This document shows positions 1-6,751 of a stretch of DNA of 8,050 nucleotides, piece after piece. Under the pieces are notes generated by a model that made no database searches, had not been told where the DNA came from, and saw only the letters and a program-made list of their open reading frames with translations. Source of the DNA: Dehalococcoidia bacterium UBA6627 (GTDB lineage Bacteria > Chloroflexota > Dehalococcoidia > UBA2979); the NCBI GenBank assembly GCA_002455955.1, contig DKLZ01000042.1, forward strand, positions 1-8,050, given 5' to 3'. How positions within the stretch are numbered: position 1 is the stretch's first letter; each line of letters opens with the position of its first letter. A program made the position numbers and the translations under genes.

Positions 1-88
1 GACTCAGAAGATTCTTGATGAGATGAGTTCCATTTATGACGGGAAGATCGTTCTTGGTGAGGACTTGATGGAAGTCACTCCTGATTGA
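1..88 (+). CDS. C-terminal end of an unidentified protein (partial)
   Basis: An open frame enters from the left edge (first complete codon at base 2) and ends at TGA 86-88. It gives 28 residues ending in GEDLMEVTPD. The short stretch is acidic, with no membrane segment or recognisable motif, so I do not assign a family. It is supported as a real gene end by the uninterrupted frame and by the strong hairpin about 50 bases downstream, which fits a terminator for this gene. It lies on the same strand as the SDR gene but is separated from it by that hairpin, so it probably belongs to a different transcription unit. Confidence 0.5.
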   Translation, partial: TQKILDEMSSIYDGKIVLGEDLMEVTPD

Positions 89-139
89 GACGCATCGGTA
101 CACATTGGAGCGATATCGAATCAAGAGTGAATCGCAAAA

Positions 140-166
140 AAACTAGCATCACTGAGATGCTAGTTT
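140..166 (+). terminator. Perfect 11-bp hairpin, probable intrinsic terminator
   Basis: The arms AAACTAGCATC (140-150) and GATGCTAGTTT (156-166) are perfect reverse complements around the 5-base loop ACTGA. A run of seven A lies at 136-142, and the 3' side has only TTT followed by GTC. On the plus strand the U-tract is therefore short, while read from the minus strand the A-run becomes a good U-tract. The hairpin could work in both directions. It sits about 50 bases after the stop of the left-edge gene and about 70 before the SDR start, so terminating the left-edge gene is the simplest role. Confidence 0.7.
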
Positions 167-234
167 GTCAGGTAATTAACGAGGTTATTTCACCATCGGA
201 GACTCAACCATCATGTTGGAGATAGGGGAGATTC

Positions 235-1038
235 ATGGCTAACAAACTCGAAGGTAAGGTTGCGATTATCACTGGTGGTAATAGCGGCATTGGGGCTAGT
301 ACCGCGCATACCTTCTCTAGAGAAGGAGCGAAGATCATTATCATGGCGCGTCGCGAAGAAGAAGGACGTGCCGTCGAACAAGCCATCCGTGATAGTGGGG
401 GTACCGCTACCTTCATCGTCTGCGATGTTGCTGACGATGAGTCTGTTGCTGCAGCTGTAGACGAGGCAGCCAGTACGTATGGCAGAGTTGATCTACTTTT
501 TAACAATGCTGGTGGTGGCGCTGCGAGCATATTTCCGGATGAGCCCAATGAGGAATGGGAACGTATCATTTCCGTTAATTTGACTGGGACATTTTTCGTT
601 AGCCGCGCTGTCTGGCCTCACCTGATTGCCGCTGGTGGTGGCGTTGTCGTTAACATGTCTTCACTAGCTGCTCAGCGAGGATTCAGCCCTCGAATGCTCG
701 AGGAATTTGGTGCCACGTCGTCCTCGTATTACGCTGCCAAGGCTGGTGTTGACGCCCTAACACGTTATATGGCCGGAGTTGGCGGCCAGCACAATATTCG
801 AGTGAACTGCGTTCGCCCCGGACAGATTCTCACCCCAGGTGCTACTCGCGGTACGATCAATGATTCTGATGGTGGACATCATGTTTTTGAGAACATGTTT
901 AACTTTGCGCAGATCGTGCAAGGGCCTGGACTACCTGAGGATGTAGCTAACTTGGTCCTTTTTCTTTCGAGTGATGAATCACGCTTTATCAGCGGTGAGA
1001 TTATTAACGTTGACGGAGGAGTTGCGGCAAAGATATAG
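235..1038 (+). CDS. SDR family NAD(P)-dependent oxidoreductase
   Basis: Classical short-chain dehydrogenase/reductase of 267 residues, a normal length for the family, probably cytosolic. It has the Rossmann glycine motif TGGNSGIG at residues 13-20, arginines R39-R40 after beta2 (hinting at NADP(H) preference), DV at 64-65, NNAG at 90-93, catalytic Asn115, Ser143 in NMSS, Tyr165-xxx-Lys169, the RPG turn at 194-196 and the C-terminal SGEIINVDGG. The Ser-to-Tyr spacing is 22 residues rather than the usual 13 or so, so a loop beside the active site is enlarged. The likely reaction is interconversion of a hydroxyl and a carbonyl group; the substrate is unknown. The ATG is preceded by AGGGGAG at 224-230. 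The gene stands alone between two strong hairpins (140-166 and 1119-1147), which suggests a monocistronic unit. A weak -35-like TTGTCA at 165-170 lacks a convincing -10. Confidence 0.95.
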   Translation: MANKLEGKVAIITGGNSGIGASTAHTFSREGAKIIIMARREEEGRAVEQAIRDSGGTATFIVCDVADDESVAAAVDEAASTYGRVDLLFNNAGGGAASIFPDEPNEEWERIISVNLTGTFFVSRAVWPHLIAAGGGVVVNMSSLAAQRGFSPRMLEEFGATSSSYYAAKAGVDALTRYMAGVGGQHNIRVNCVRPGQILTPGATRGTINDSDGGHHVFENMFNFAQIVQGPGLPEDVANLVLFLSSDESRFISGEIINVDGGVAAKI

Positions 1039-1118
1039 GTTGGCCCCATATTCGCGGGATACTGTTCCGAAGCATAATTCAGGTCACATCGAGCTATCTC
1101 GAGAAGGCGATACGAATT

Positions 1119-1147
1119 ACTAATCAGTACTTTCTGTGCTGATTAGT
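1119..1147 (+). terminator. 12-bp hairpin downstream of the SDR gene, probable terminator
   Basis: ACTAATCAGTAC (1119-1130) pairs with GTGCTGATTAGT (1136-1147) over 12 positions, with one T-G wobble and a 5-base loop TTTCT. No U-tract follows (the next bases are GGAGCAG), so termination efficiency on the plus strand is uncertain. It lies about 80 bases after the SDR stop and about 45 before the start of the next gene. It may instead be an operator or an RNA structure in the leader of the LLM gene at 1192. Confidence 0.6.
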
Positions 1148-1191
1148 GGAGCAGTTCGACCGGTTTGATATGAGAGTGGTGAGGTTGCTTA

Positions 1192-2256
1192 GTGAGCACA
1201 GAGCTCGAAATTCCACTTTCCGTTCTCGATCTTTCACCTGTGGGTGATGGTTTCGCGCCAGCCGATGCGTTACGGAATACTCTCGACCTTGCACCTCGTG
1301 TCGAGCGACTTGGATTTAATCGTCATTGGGTCGCAGAACATCACAACATGCCTGGTATCGCTTCTTCGGCACCGGCGGTCCTACTGGCACATATCGCGTC
1401 GGTTACTTCGACGATCCGAGTAGGGTCCGGTGGGGTGATGTTGCCAAACCATTCATCTCTCGTGGTGGCAGAACAGTTTGGGATGCTCGAAGCTTTGCAT
1501 CCGGGCCGTGTTGATTTGGGTATTGGTCGCGCACCTGGTACTGACCAACTTACAACCTTCGCCCTTCGTCGCGGAAATGCGAGCTCTAATGATTTCCCAA
1601 ACCAGATGGCGGAGTTAGCAGGGCACTTCGATGGGGAATGGCCACCGGAACATCCCTTCCACAAGATCACCGCTACACCAGCACGAGGATACCGCCCCGA
1701 TATTTGGATGCTTGGCTCATCTAACTACGGTGCGCATGCTGCGGGAATACTTGGTTTGCCGTATTCCTTTGCACATCATTTTTCGTCAGCGAACACGATG
1801 AGTGCGATTGACGCTTACCGCAGCGCGTTTAGTCCTGGTAGGTCAATCGATAAGCCGTATTTGATGCTGGGAGTATCTGTGCTGTGTGCAGAGACTGAGG
1901 AACACGCTGAGTGGCTCGCAGGGTCCGCAGCACTGTCCTTTGTCCGTCTCCGCAGTGGTCGCCCTGGAAAGGTTCCTTCACCGGAGGAAGCAGCGGCGTA
2001 TCAATATTCTCCTCAAGAACAAGCTCTACTTGCAGGACGAGTAGGTTCACAGATCGTAGGTACGCCTGAGACGGTCTTATCTGATTTGAAGGAATTAGTA
2101 GAGCGTACAGAGGCAGATGAGCTGATCATTACAACACAAGTCCATTCCCATTCAGCTCGTGTGCGCTCCTACGAGTTACTCGCTGAGGTTGCCGGATTAA
2201 TTTCGCCGGAGGTAGTTAACTCGCAGGCGAAGGTTTCAGAAGGAAGTCTGCCTTGA
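1192..2256 (+). CDS. LLM class flavin-dependent oxidoreductase, MsnO8/YhbW-like
   Basis: Luciferase-like monooxygenase superfamily protein of 354 residues, a TIM-barrel flavoenzyme expected in the cytosol. The N-terminal half follows the 'group 1' luciferase-family pattern closely: LSVLDLSPV at residues 9-17, WVAEHHNMPGIASSAP at 46-61, IRVGSGGVMLPNH at 75-87, VAEQFGMLEALHPGRVDLGIGRAPGTD at 92-118, and IVGTPETV near the C-terminus. Members use reduced FMN, usually to oxygenate an organic substrate, and known relatives include MsnO8 of mensacarcin biosynthesis and E. coli YhbW of unclear function; the substrate here cannot be assigned. The GTG start is favoured because GGTGAGG at 1178-1184 sits 7 bases upstream and the conserved region begins soon after. 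The gene ends with tandem stops TGA TAG and converges on the hydrolase gene with a 15-bp gap. It differs clearly in sequence from the second LLM protein at 6752-7723, so the two are not a recent duplication. Confidence 0.93.
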   Translation: MSTELEIPLSVLDLSPVGDGFAPADALRNTLDLAPRVERLGFNRHWVAEHHNMPGIASSAPAVLLAHIASVTSTIRVGSGGVMLPNHSSLVVAEQFGMLEALHPGRVDLGIGRAPGTDQLTTFALRRGNASSNDFPNQMAELAGHFDGEWPPEHPFHKITATPARGYRPDIWMLGSSNYGAHAAGILGLPYSFAHHFSSANTMSAIDAYRSAFSPGRSIDKPYLMLGVSVLCAETEEHAEWLAGSAALSFVRLRSGRPGKVPSPEEAAAYQYSPQEQALLAGRVGSQIVGTPETVLSDLKELVERTEADELIITTQVHSHSARVRSYELLAEVAGLISPEVVNSQAKVSEGSLP

Positions 2257-2271
2257 TAGATCCGGGAATGT

Positions 2272-3204
2272 TTAAGCGATCGCTTGCGCGAGGAAAGCGT
2301 CTTGGCGAGCGCGCGATTCGGCCCCAATCCCATCAGCCTGCATCGTAAATGCGTGTATACCGCCAGCGTAGACCGCGAGCTCTGATTCATTGCCAGCTGC
2401 GAGCCAGCGTTGATGCATGAAGAGTGAGTCATCGAGCAGGCTGTCGTTTGTACCAACGGAAAACAGTGCAGGTGGCAGGTCTGAGAGATCGGCATATAGC
2501 GGAGATACATCAGGACTACGTCGGTCAATTGTTTCTGGTAGGTAGTATTCGTAGAACCTTTCCATGACTGCTGTAGGTACTACTTGTGCGTTGAGACCAC
2601 GAAGTTGGCTCGGAGTCATGCTGAGATCATAGACACCGAAAAGTAGATCTGCGGCGACGAAATTTCGAAATGAGTGACGGTCTCTCATCCTCAGTAAGGT
2701 ATTAACTGCGAGATGGGCTCCTGCTGATGCTCCACCGATGGTGAGCATATCGGTACCAAATTCCTTACGGGCATGCTCCGCAAGCCAGACTGCAACTGTT
2801 TCGCAATCGTCATTCGGCGAAGGGTACGGATGTTCAGGTGCAAGGCGGTACTCGACACTGACTACGGCTTGATTGGTAGCTTGAGCTTGTTCCCACAGTC
2901 TGGGGTCCTGAGCATCGGCCGAACCAAGCGCCCATCCTCCACCATGGATATATAGATGTACGCCGTTCAGCGTCGGTGGCGTGAAAACACGGATTGCGAT
3001 TTCGCCATCTTTGCCCGGGATGGTTCGGTTTTCGGCATTTTCGAGGTGCTCTATTAGGGAAGCGCGAGCGTCGCGCAACTCCGACGGCGGAGTATCTAAC
3101 AGGCTTGGGGCTCCAGCGCTTTGTAAACGGAGTTGCTCGTTAAACGCTGAGGTCTCTGGCGCGATCGAAGCTGTCTGAAAAATAATCGGGTCAGGATGTG
3201 TCAT
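2272..3204 (-). CDS. Alpha/beta hydrolase, HSL (family IV esterase) type
   Basis: Hydrolase of 310 residues with the hallmarks of the hormone-sensitive-lipase family. HGGG at residues 87-90 forms the oxyanion hole, VEYRLAPEHPYP at 117-128 is characteristic, and the nucleophile elbow GASAG at 158-162 places Ser160. The likely catalytic Asp254 is in GTNDSLLDD, and His284 is in GGIHAF. There is no signal peptide, so it is probably cytosolic. Relatives hydrolyse carboxylic esters of small to medium acids and some lactones, so it could act on an ester or lactone made by a flavin monooxygenase (inference). The ATG has no evident Shine-Dalgarno; instead a seven-codon ORF ends in an ATGA overlap with it (see 3201-3224). 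It is the last gene of the minus-strand series, 82 bases after the RDD gene. A -10-like TATACT at 3255-3260 has no matching -35. Confidence 0.93.
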   Translation of the reverse strand: MTHPDPIIFQTASIAPETSAFNEQLRLQSAGAPSLLDTPPSELRDARASLIEHLENAENRTIPGKDGEIAIRVFTPPTLNGVHLYIHGGGWALGSADAQDPRLWEQAQATNQAVVSVEYRLAPEHPYPSPNDDCETVAVWLAEHARKEFGTDMLTIGGASAGAHLAVNTLLRMRDRHSFRNFVAADLLFGVYDLSMTPSQLRGLNAQVVPTAVMERFYEYYLPETIDRRSPDVSPLYADLSDLPPALFSVGTNDSLLDDSLFMHQRWLAAGNESELAVYAGGIHAFTMQADGIGAESRARQDAFLAQAIA

Positions 3205-3224
3205 CGTGGTTGAAGTTGGTTCAT
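3201..3224 (-). promoter_or_regulatory. Seven-codon upstream ORF overlapping the hydrolase start
   Basis: On the minus strand an ATG at 3224-3222 opens a tiny frame, MNQLQPR, whose TGA (3203-3201) overlaps the hydrolase ATG in the sequence ATGA. AGGA at 3238-3235 lies 10 bases upstream of this small ORF, while the hydrolase ATG itself follows CTTCAACCACG, which has no Shine-Dalgarno. The arrangement fits translational coupling or re-initiation from a leader peptide. The ORF is so short that chance is a real alternative. Confidence 0.3.
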
Positions 3225-3286
3225 TTTGCGTTAATCCTAGAGCAGTCGACTAGAAGTATATCCTGACATCGTGAGAACAATCCTCT

Positions 3287-3952
3287 TCAGAGTCGATTCA
3301 CGTATTGCTGCCGACGTTTTTCGTACTCCTCGGCCGATATGATTCCATCTGTTCGAAGTTGTTGCAGTTCTCTTAACTTAACGGCCGGATCTTCAAGTTT
3401 GGTTGCGGTTTCGGTAGTCGATGCGGGTTCTCGGCTAGATCGAATGTCAGCGGATATGGGTTGATTGTTTGGCGCAAAGGCGACGTAGGAGTGCATGAGC
3501 TTATCCCAGCCACATTGTTTATCTGGGTCCCAAATACACCAAATTGAGGCTACGGAGCTAACGGTTCCAGCGGCAAAGAAATCTACGAGCGAAAGTAACA
3601 AAGTCTTTACGAGAATTTCTCGTCCCCACATGAAACCAGCCTGTGCTCGTGCACCATCTTCTCGCACCACGTGGGTCGCTACGAGTTGTTTACCTGGAGT
3701 TTGGCCTCGCGGTGCGACGAAACAGAACCAGATGAACCAACCAATGAATAATGTAACTACCATCAAGAACACGTCTAGAAGGGCACCACCAAGTCGACGT
3801 GCTGGTGATGCCGTACGTATACCAAACCCGCGGTCAAGATGTGCTTCAGGGAAACGCTGTCCGGATGTAGTGATACCCCAGATTATTCCGACGATGGCCA
3901 CCAGAAGCACAGCGAATCCGGCGAAGGTCCAGAGAAGAACAAGGAATTCCAT
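3287..3952 (-). CDS. RDD family membrane protein with C-terminal SHOCT domain
   Basis: A protein of 221 residues with a membrane part followed by a soluble tail. Hydrophobic segments lie at about residues 3-27, 58-80 and 112-140. The RDD domain covers about 48-157 and includes ARRLGGALLD (51-60, with the signature Arg and Asp), GQTPGKQL (83-90) and the closing WDKLMHSYV (149-157). A polar Ser/Thr/Glu-rich linker leads to a SHOCT-like domain (about 188-221) with LRELQQLRTDGIISAEEYEKRR. RDD proteins are poorly characterised membrane proteins, some linked to ion or solute transport, and SHOCT is a short module of probable oligomerisation or interaction function. The ATG is supported by GGGGA at 3962-3958, 5 bases upstream. 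Gaps of 119 and 82 bases separate it from its same-strand neighbours. Nothing ties it to the surrounding enzymes, so it may be an unrelated housekeeping insertion. Confidence 0.88.
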   Translation of the reverse strand: MEFLVLLWTFAGFAVLLVAIVGIIWGITTSGQRFPEAHLDRGFGIRTASPARRLGGALLDVFLMVVTLFIGWFIWFCFVAPRGQTPGKQLVATHVVREDGARAQAGFMWGREILVKTLLLSLVDFFAAGTVSSVASIWCIWDPDKQCGWDKLMHSYVAFAPNNQPISADIRSSREPASTTETATKLEDPAVKLRELQQLRTDGIISAEEYEKRRQQYVNRL

Positions 3953-4071
3953 TACTGTCCCCGATCTTGCGACGATTTCACGTAGTGATTCTCATTAGTA
4001 CCAGTGAATATCGCCACGTTCGAAATTGAAGCTGGTCGTGGAACTTTCATGGCCTGGGTGGTCTTCGGTAC

Positions 4072-5184
4072 TTAAGACGCTTCATTGTAACGATATTGCT
4101 CTAACTTCTCCTCGTCGAGCATGAGACCGAGTCCAGGACCGAGCGGCAACTCAATGCTACCGGTTCCTATATCGAGTCGGTCAGTGGTGACAGTGTCGAC
4201 TACCTTTAATGGGCCTACACACTCGAGACCTGATACAAAGTTACGAGATGTTGCTCCGAGCATGATCTCCGCCATTGTGCTTAGATCAAGGCTGAAACCA
4301 TGTCCCATGACGACTGGTAATCCTGCTGCTTCCGCCGTCTCGACCATGTGAGCTGAGCGCAGCAGACCACCAGCTTGCTGAATGCCAAACTTCACGAAGT
4401 CAGCACATTCGGCGCGAATGACTCGCATCAAACTCTCATGATCGCTGATTGATTCATCGGCCATCACTGGAATGCCACCCTCGCGTCGCACGCGCGCCAT
4501 ACCTTCTAGGTCATCTTTTGCAGTCGGTTGTTCAAAGAACTGAAGGTCGAATTGCTTAACCAATTTACAGAGTTCAAGAGCACCGGCGGCGTCATACTGT
4601 TGGTTGGCATCGATGCGGAGTTGCATTGCATTACCGACCGTTGCACGTACTGCTTCGATACGGTCTCGATCCTCAGTAACTCCACTTCCAACTTTGATCT
4701 TTGAAGACAAGAATCCAGCATCGAGCCACCGTTGTGCCTCTACTGCTGCTTCGTCGGGAGGCAGCATACCGATCCAGCCGTTCAATGCCAGTCGTTCTTC
4801 GACTGCTCCGCCGAGGTAGTCGTATAGGGGAAGGTCTAATTGCTGACAGGTGAGGTCAATAGCAGCCATCTCGATTGCGACGACAGCGCTGGGCTGTGAT
4901 AGTGCCAGGCTTCTTGTGAGTTCGAGAATTTGATGGATGTTGGTTGAGTTGTTGCCGATCAGAGCGGGTGCGATGCGCTCGCGGAGAGTTTCTGTGAGTT
5001 CGGGAACTGTATCCGGTGAATTGGTCGTGGCATCGACACTGCTGATACCAATTGCACCGTCAGATGCGGTGAGACGCACCACTAGTGCCTTCGTATCACT
5101 CTTGGCGACACCGCCAGTTGTAAAGGAGTTGAGTAGTGGCATTTTGATGCCGAATACCTCGACTTGCTCAATGGTTGTTGTCAT
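4072..5184 (-). CDS. Enolase-superfamily enzyme, MLE subgroup (mandelate racemase/muconate lactonizing family)
   Basis: A protein of 370 residues, full length for the family, with an N-terminal capping domain (about 1-125) and a (beta/alpha)7beta barrel. The muconate-lactonizing subgroup pattern is complete: Lys162-x-Lys164 in SKIKVG, metal ligands Asp192 (IDANQQYD), Glu218 (FFEQP) and Asp243 (MADES), and the opposite base Lys265 (DFVKFG). GHGFSLDLS at 294-302 forms part of the last active-site strands. The enzyme should abstract a proton alpha to a carboxylate through a Mg-stabilised enediolate. Subgroup reactions include cycloisomerisation, racemisation or epimerisation, and o-succinylbenzoate synthesis, and I cannot choose between them. 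No menaquinone or peptidoglycan-recycling gene is nearby, which argues mildly against OSBS or dipeptide epimerase. The ATG is set by AGGAG at 5196-5192 with a 7-base spacer. A plausible promoter lies at 5216-5244. Confidence 0.94.
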   Translation of the reverse strand: MTTTIEQVEVFGIKMPLLNSFTTGGVAKSDTKALVVRLTASDGAIGISSVDATTNSPDTVPELTETLRERIAPALIGNNSTNIHQILELTRSLALSQPSAVVAIEMAAIDLTCQQLDLPLYDYLGGAVEERLALNGWIGMLPPDEAAVEAQRWLDAGFLSSKIKVGSGVTEDRDRIEAVRATVGNAMQLRIDANQQYDAAGALELCKLVKQFDLQFFEQPTAKDDLEGMARVRREGGIPVMADESISDHESLMRVIRAECADFVKFGIQQAGGLLRSAHMVETAEAAGLPVVMGHGFSLDLSTMAEIMLGATSRNFVSGLECVGPLKVVDTVTTDRLDIGTGSIELPLGPGLGLMLDEEKLEQYRYNEAS

Positions 5185-5215
5185 TAGAAAACTCCTAGTG
5201 CTCCGAAAACATCAG

Positions 5216-5244
5216 ATTAGATTCTTAGTTTCCTTCGTGGTCAG
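5216..5244 (-). promoter_or_regulatory. Possible sigma70-like promoter for the MLE-subgroup gene
   Basis: On the minus strand CTGACC (5244-5239, 4 of 6 to TTGACA) and TCTAAT (5221-5216, 5 of 6 to TATAAT) are separated by exactly 17 bases. Transcription would begin near 5209 and give a leader of about 25 bases containing the AGGAG site. The position immediately ahead of the gene start supports it. It implies that the MLE-subgroup gene can be transcribed independently of the crotonase gene upstream. It is a consensus match only. Confidence 0.4.
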
Positions 5245-5281
5245 GATGATCGATATGTTCGACTATAGATAATCCAGAGTT

Positions 5282-6151
5282 TCATTCACGCGGCTTGCTT
5301 CGCGGTCCGAACGGTTCCGGTAGGAATGGTTCATCTCGCGCCTTAAGGAATGCACCAAAGCCACCTTCTACCTGTGCCCGATCAAGGTGTTCAACATCCG
5401 GGCCGTCGTTTGCAGCCTCAACAATTGTGGAGAGCGCACCATTCATATTTAGAGCAGAACGCAGGCCCATTGCATCGAGTCCGTATGTCGTGATCGCCTT
5501 GTTGAGCCGGACCGATTCAGACGGAACTTTTGCAAGTCGCAATGCTAGTGCTCGAGCTTGTTCTAGTAGTTGATCATGCGGTACCACTTCGTTGATCGCT
5601 CCGATGCGTAGTGCCTCTTGGGCATCGAAATGGTCACCTGTTAGTGCGTATCGATGCGCGTTTTTCCATCCACAAAGGATTGCAAACAGAACGGTTGTAT
5701 TCGACGTCATTCGAATCTCTGGTTGACCGAAAGTTGCCTGATCCGAAGCAATCGTGATGTCACAAGCAAGTGAGTACCAGAAACCTCCACCAATACACCA
5801 GCCGTTAACTGCAGCGATGATGGGTTTCGGATGTTCCATTAGATGCATGATGTGCGCAGGTCCCCCGGTACCAAGCATCGATGAACCCCATTGACGCTTT
5901 AAATGAGCGCTTGTTGGAAGGCGAGGTCGTTTGCTGCTGTCAGCAGAGATATCGTACCCAGCTGAGAACGCACGGCCACTGCCGGTAACGATGATGGAAC
6001 GAATTGCTTCATTTTCGGCAGCGATATCGAGTGCTTGATGAAATTCGTGCTCAAGATTTTGCGAAATAGCATTGAGTGCTTCTGGCCGATCCCAGGTGAT
6101 AGTCAAGACTGGTCCGTCTATCTCATAGAGGATGTTCTCGAATTCGGGCAT
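5282..6151 (-). CDS. Enoyl-CoA hydratase/isomerase (crotonase) family protein, atypical active site
   Basis: Crotonase-fold protein of 289 residues. Visible features are WDRPEALNAI (20-29), the oxyanion-hole segment GRAFSAGYDI (59-68), VNGWCIGGGFWYS (115-127), DITIASDQATFGQPEIRM (131-148) and LTGDHFDAQEALRIGAINEVV in the C-terminal half. Aligned by eye to rat mitochondrial hydratase, the Glu164 equivalent is kept (Glu145, in GQPE). The Glu144 position, in the GGGCE of the hydratase, is Trp125. The glycine-rich stretch that normally follows GQPE is replaced by TSNTTVLFAILCG. Simple syn-hydration of an enoyl-CoA is therefore doubtful; isomerase, dehydratase, hydrolase or C-C cleavage chemistry on a CoA ester or diketone is possible. 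The ATG has TGAGG ending 5 bases upstream. It is preceded by a 146-base gap and followed 97 bases later by the MLE-subgroup gene on the same strand. Confidence 0.93.
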   Translation of the reverse strand: MPEFENILYEIDGPVLTITWDRPEALNAISQNLEHEFHQALDIAAENEAIRSIIVTGSGRAFSAGYDISADSSKRPRLPTSAHLKRQWGSSMLGTGGPAHIMHLMEHPKPIIAAVNGWCIGGGFWYSLACDITIASDQATFGQPEIRMTSNTTVLFAILCGWKNAHRYALTGDHFDAQEALRIGAINEVVPHDQLLEQARALALRLAKVPSESVRLNKAITTYGLDAMGLRSALNMNGALSTIVEAANDGPDVEHLDRAQVEGGFGAFLKARDEPFLPEPFGPRSKPRE

Positions 6152-6297
6152 TGGTACCTCATTAAATTACGTGCAAATCAAATTTTCGTTCGGAGGAGGC
6201 AATTGCATTGTGCGAGCACTGTTAACCATCCTGAACAGCTATAGGTGTACCCACTAGAATGTGTTGGCGCTAGGTCATGACGTTGCAGTGGATACGA

Positions 6298-6711
6298 TTA
6301 TTCGATGTCTGGTATGCACATCAATAGCCGCGAATCGTCAAGTCCTGCCTGGCGATGAAGCCTTGCTGCCTGATACTCCGGTGTTGAGCGCATCTTAAGG
6401 TACGCGGCCGTATTCGGGTACGATACTAGTACGACGCTGTTCCATTCTTCGTCCTTCGGAGCGATCGGTAGCAATGTCGGTTCCCCGCGCCACACTATTT
6501 TCGCCCCTGACTGCTTGCGAACCTCAGCTGAACCATGTCGGTAGCGGTCCATTGCTTCAGAACCTGAACAGGGATCAGCCAGAGAATCAGGACCATACTC
6601 AGCATGTTCGCGAACTTTCATAAGGTTCACCATGACGATCGGGTCATTGTTCGTCATGGCAAATTTCTCCATCGCTGCAAGTTGGTCCGGTCCAATTTCG
6701 TAATAGCTCAA
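6298..6711 (-). CDS. DUF1330 family protein (TTG start)
   Basis: A small protein of 137 residues of the DUF1330 type, related to the dimeric alpha/beta barrel (ferredoxin-like) folds. Recognisable pieces are DPIVMVNLMKVREHAEYGP near the N-terminus, then RYRHGSAEVRKQSGAKIVWRGEP, then EEWNSVVLVSYPNTAAYLKMRSTPEYQAA and a closing AGLDDSRLL. The biochemical role of DUF1330 is not established; these proteins often sit next to catabolic oxidoreductases. The frame is open up to an ATG at 6807, but that start would overlap the preceding gene by 56 bases and add a Ser/Arg-rich tail unlike the family. I choose TTG at 6711-6709 because AAAGGA (6723-6718) lies 6 bases upstream and the protein then begins about where the family does. 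The start is 40 bases after the LLM stop, so the two genes are probably co-transcribed. Confidence 0.85.
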   Translation of the reverse strand: MSYYEIGPDQLAAMEKFAMTNNDPIVMVNLMKVREHAEYGPDSLADPCSGSEAMDRYRHGSAEVRKQSGAKIVWRGEPTLLPIAPKDEEWNSVVLVSYPNTAAYLKMRSTPEYQAARLHRQAGLDDSRLLMCIPDIE

Positions 6712-6717
6712 GGAAGG

Positions 6718-6723
6718 TCCTTT
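6718..6723 (-). promoter_or_regulatory. Shine-Dalgarno site deciding the DUF1330 TTG start
   Basis: AAAGGA on the minus strand is followed by the 6-base spacer CCTTCC and then TTG. No comparable site precedes the alternative ATG starts in the same frame at 6807 and 6672. Confidence 0.6.
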
Positions 6724-6751
6724 CGATATGAGTGTGAGGAAGTTTTTTTTG

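Noticed and set aside
204..569. Minus-strand open frame opposite the SDR start
   Set aside because: It runs antisense to the conserved Rossmann motifs of the SDR, and its Ala/Ser-rich product shows no domain.
3495..3998. Long plus-strand open frame opposite the RDD gene
   Set aside because: The predicted protein is low in structure and rich in Arg, Pro and Ser, as expected for an antisense shadow; the minus-strand frame has clear RDD motifs and a Shine-Dalgarno.
4014..4040. CCACG...CGTGG inverted repeat in the gap between the MLE-subgroup and RDD genes
   Set aside because: Five-bp arms with a 17-base loop are weak and no U-tract follows.
6219..6238. Dyad CTGTT-N10-AACAG upstream of the crotonase gene, resembling an operator or SOS box
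   Set aside because: The arms are only 5 bp and the spacing does not match the E. coli LexA box; no regulator gene is nearby.
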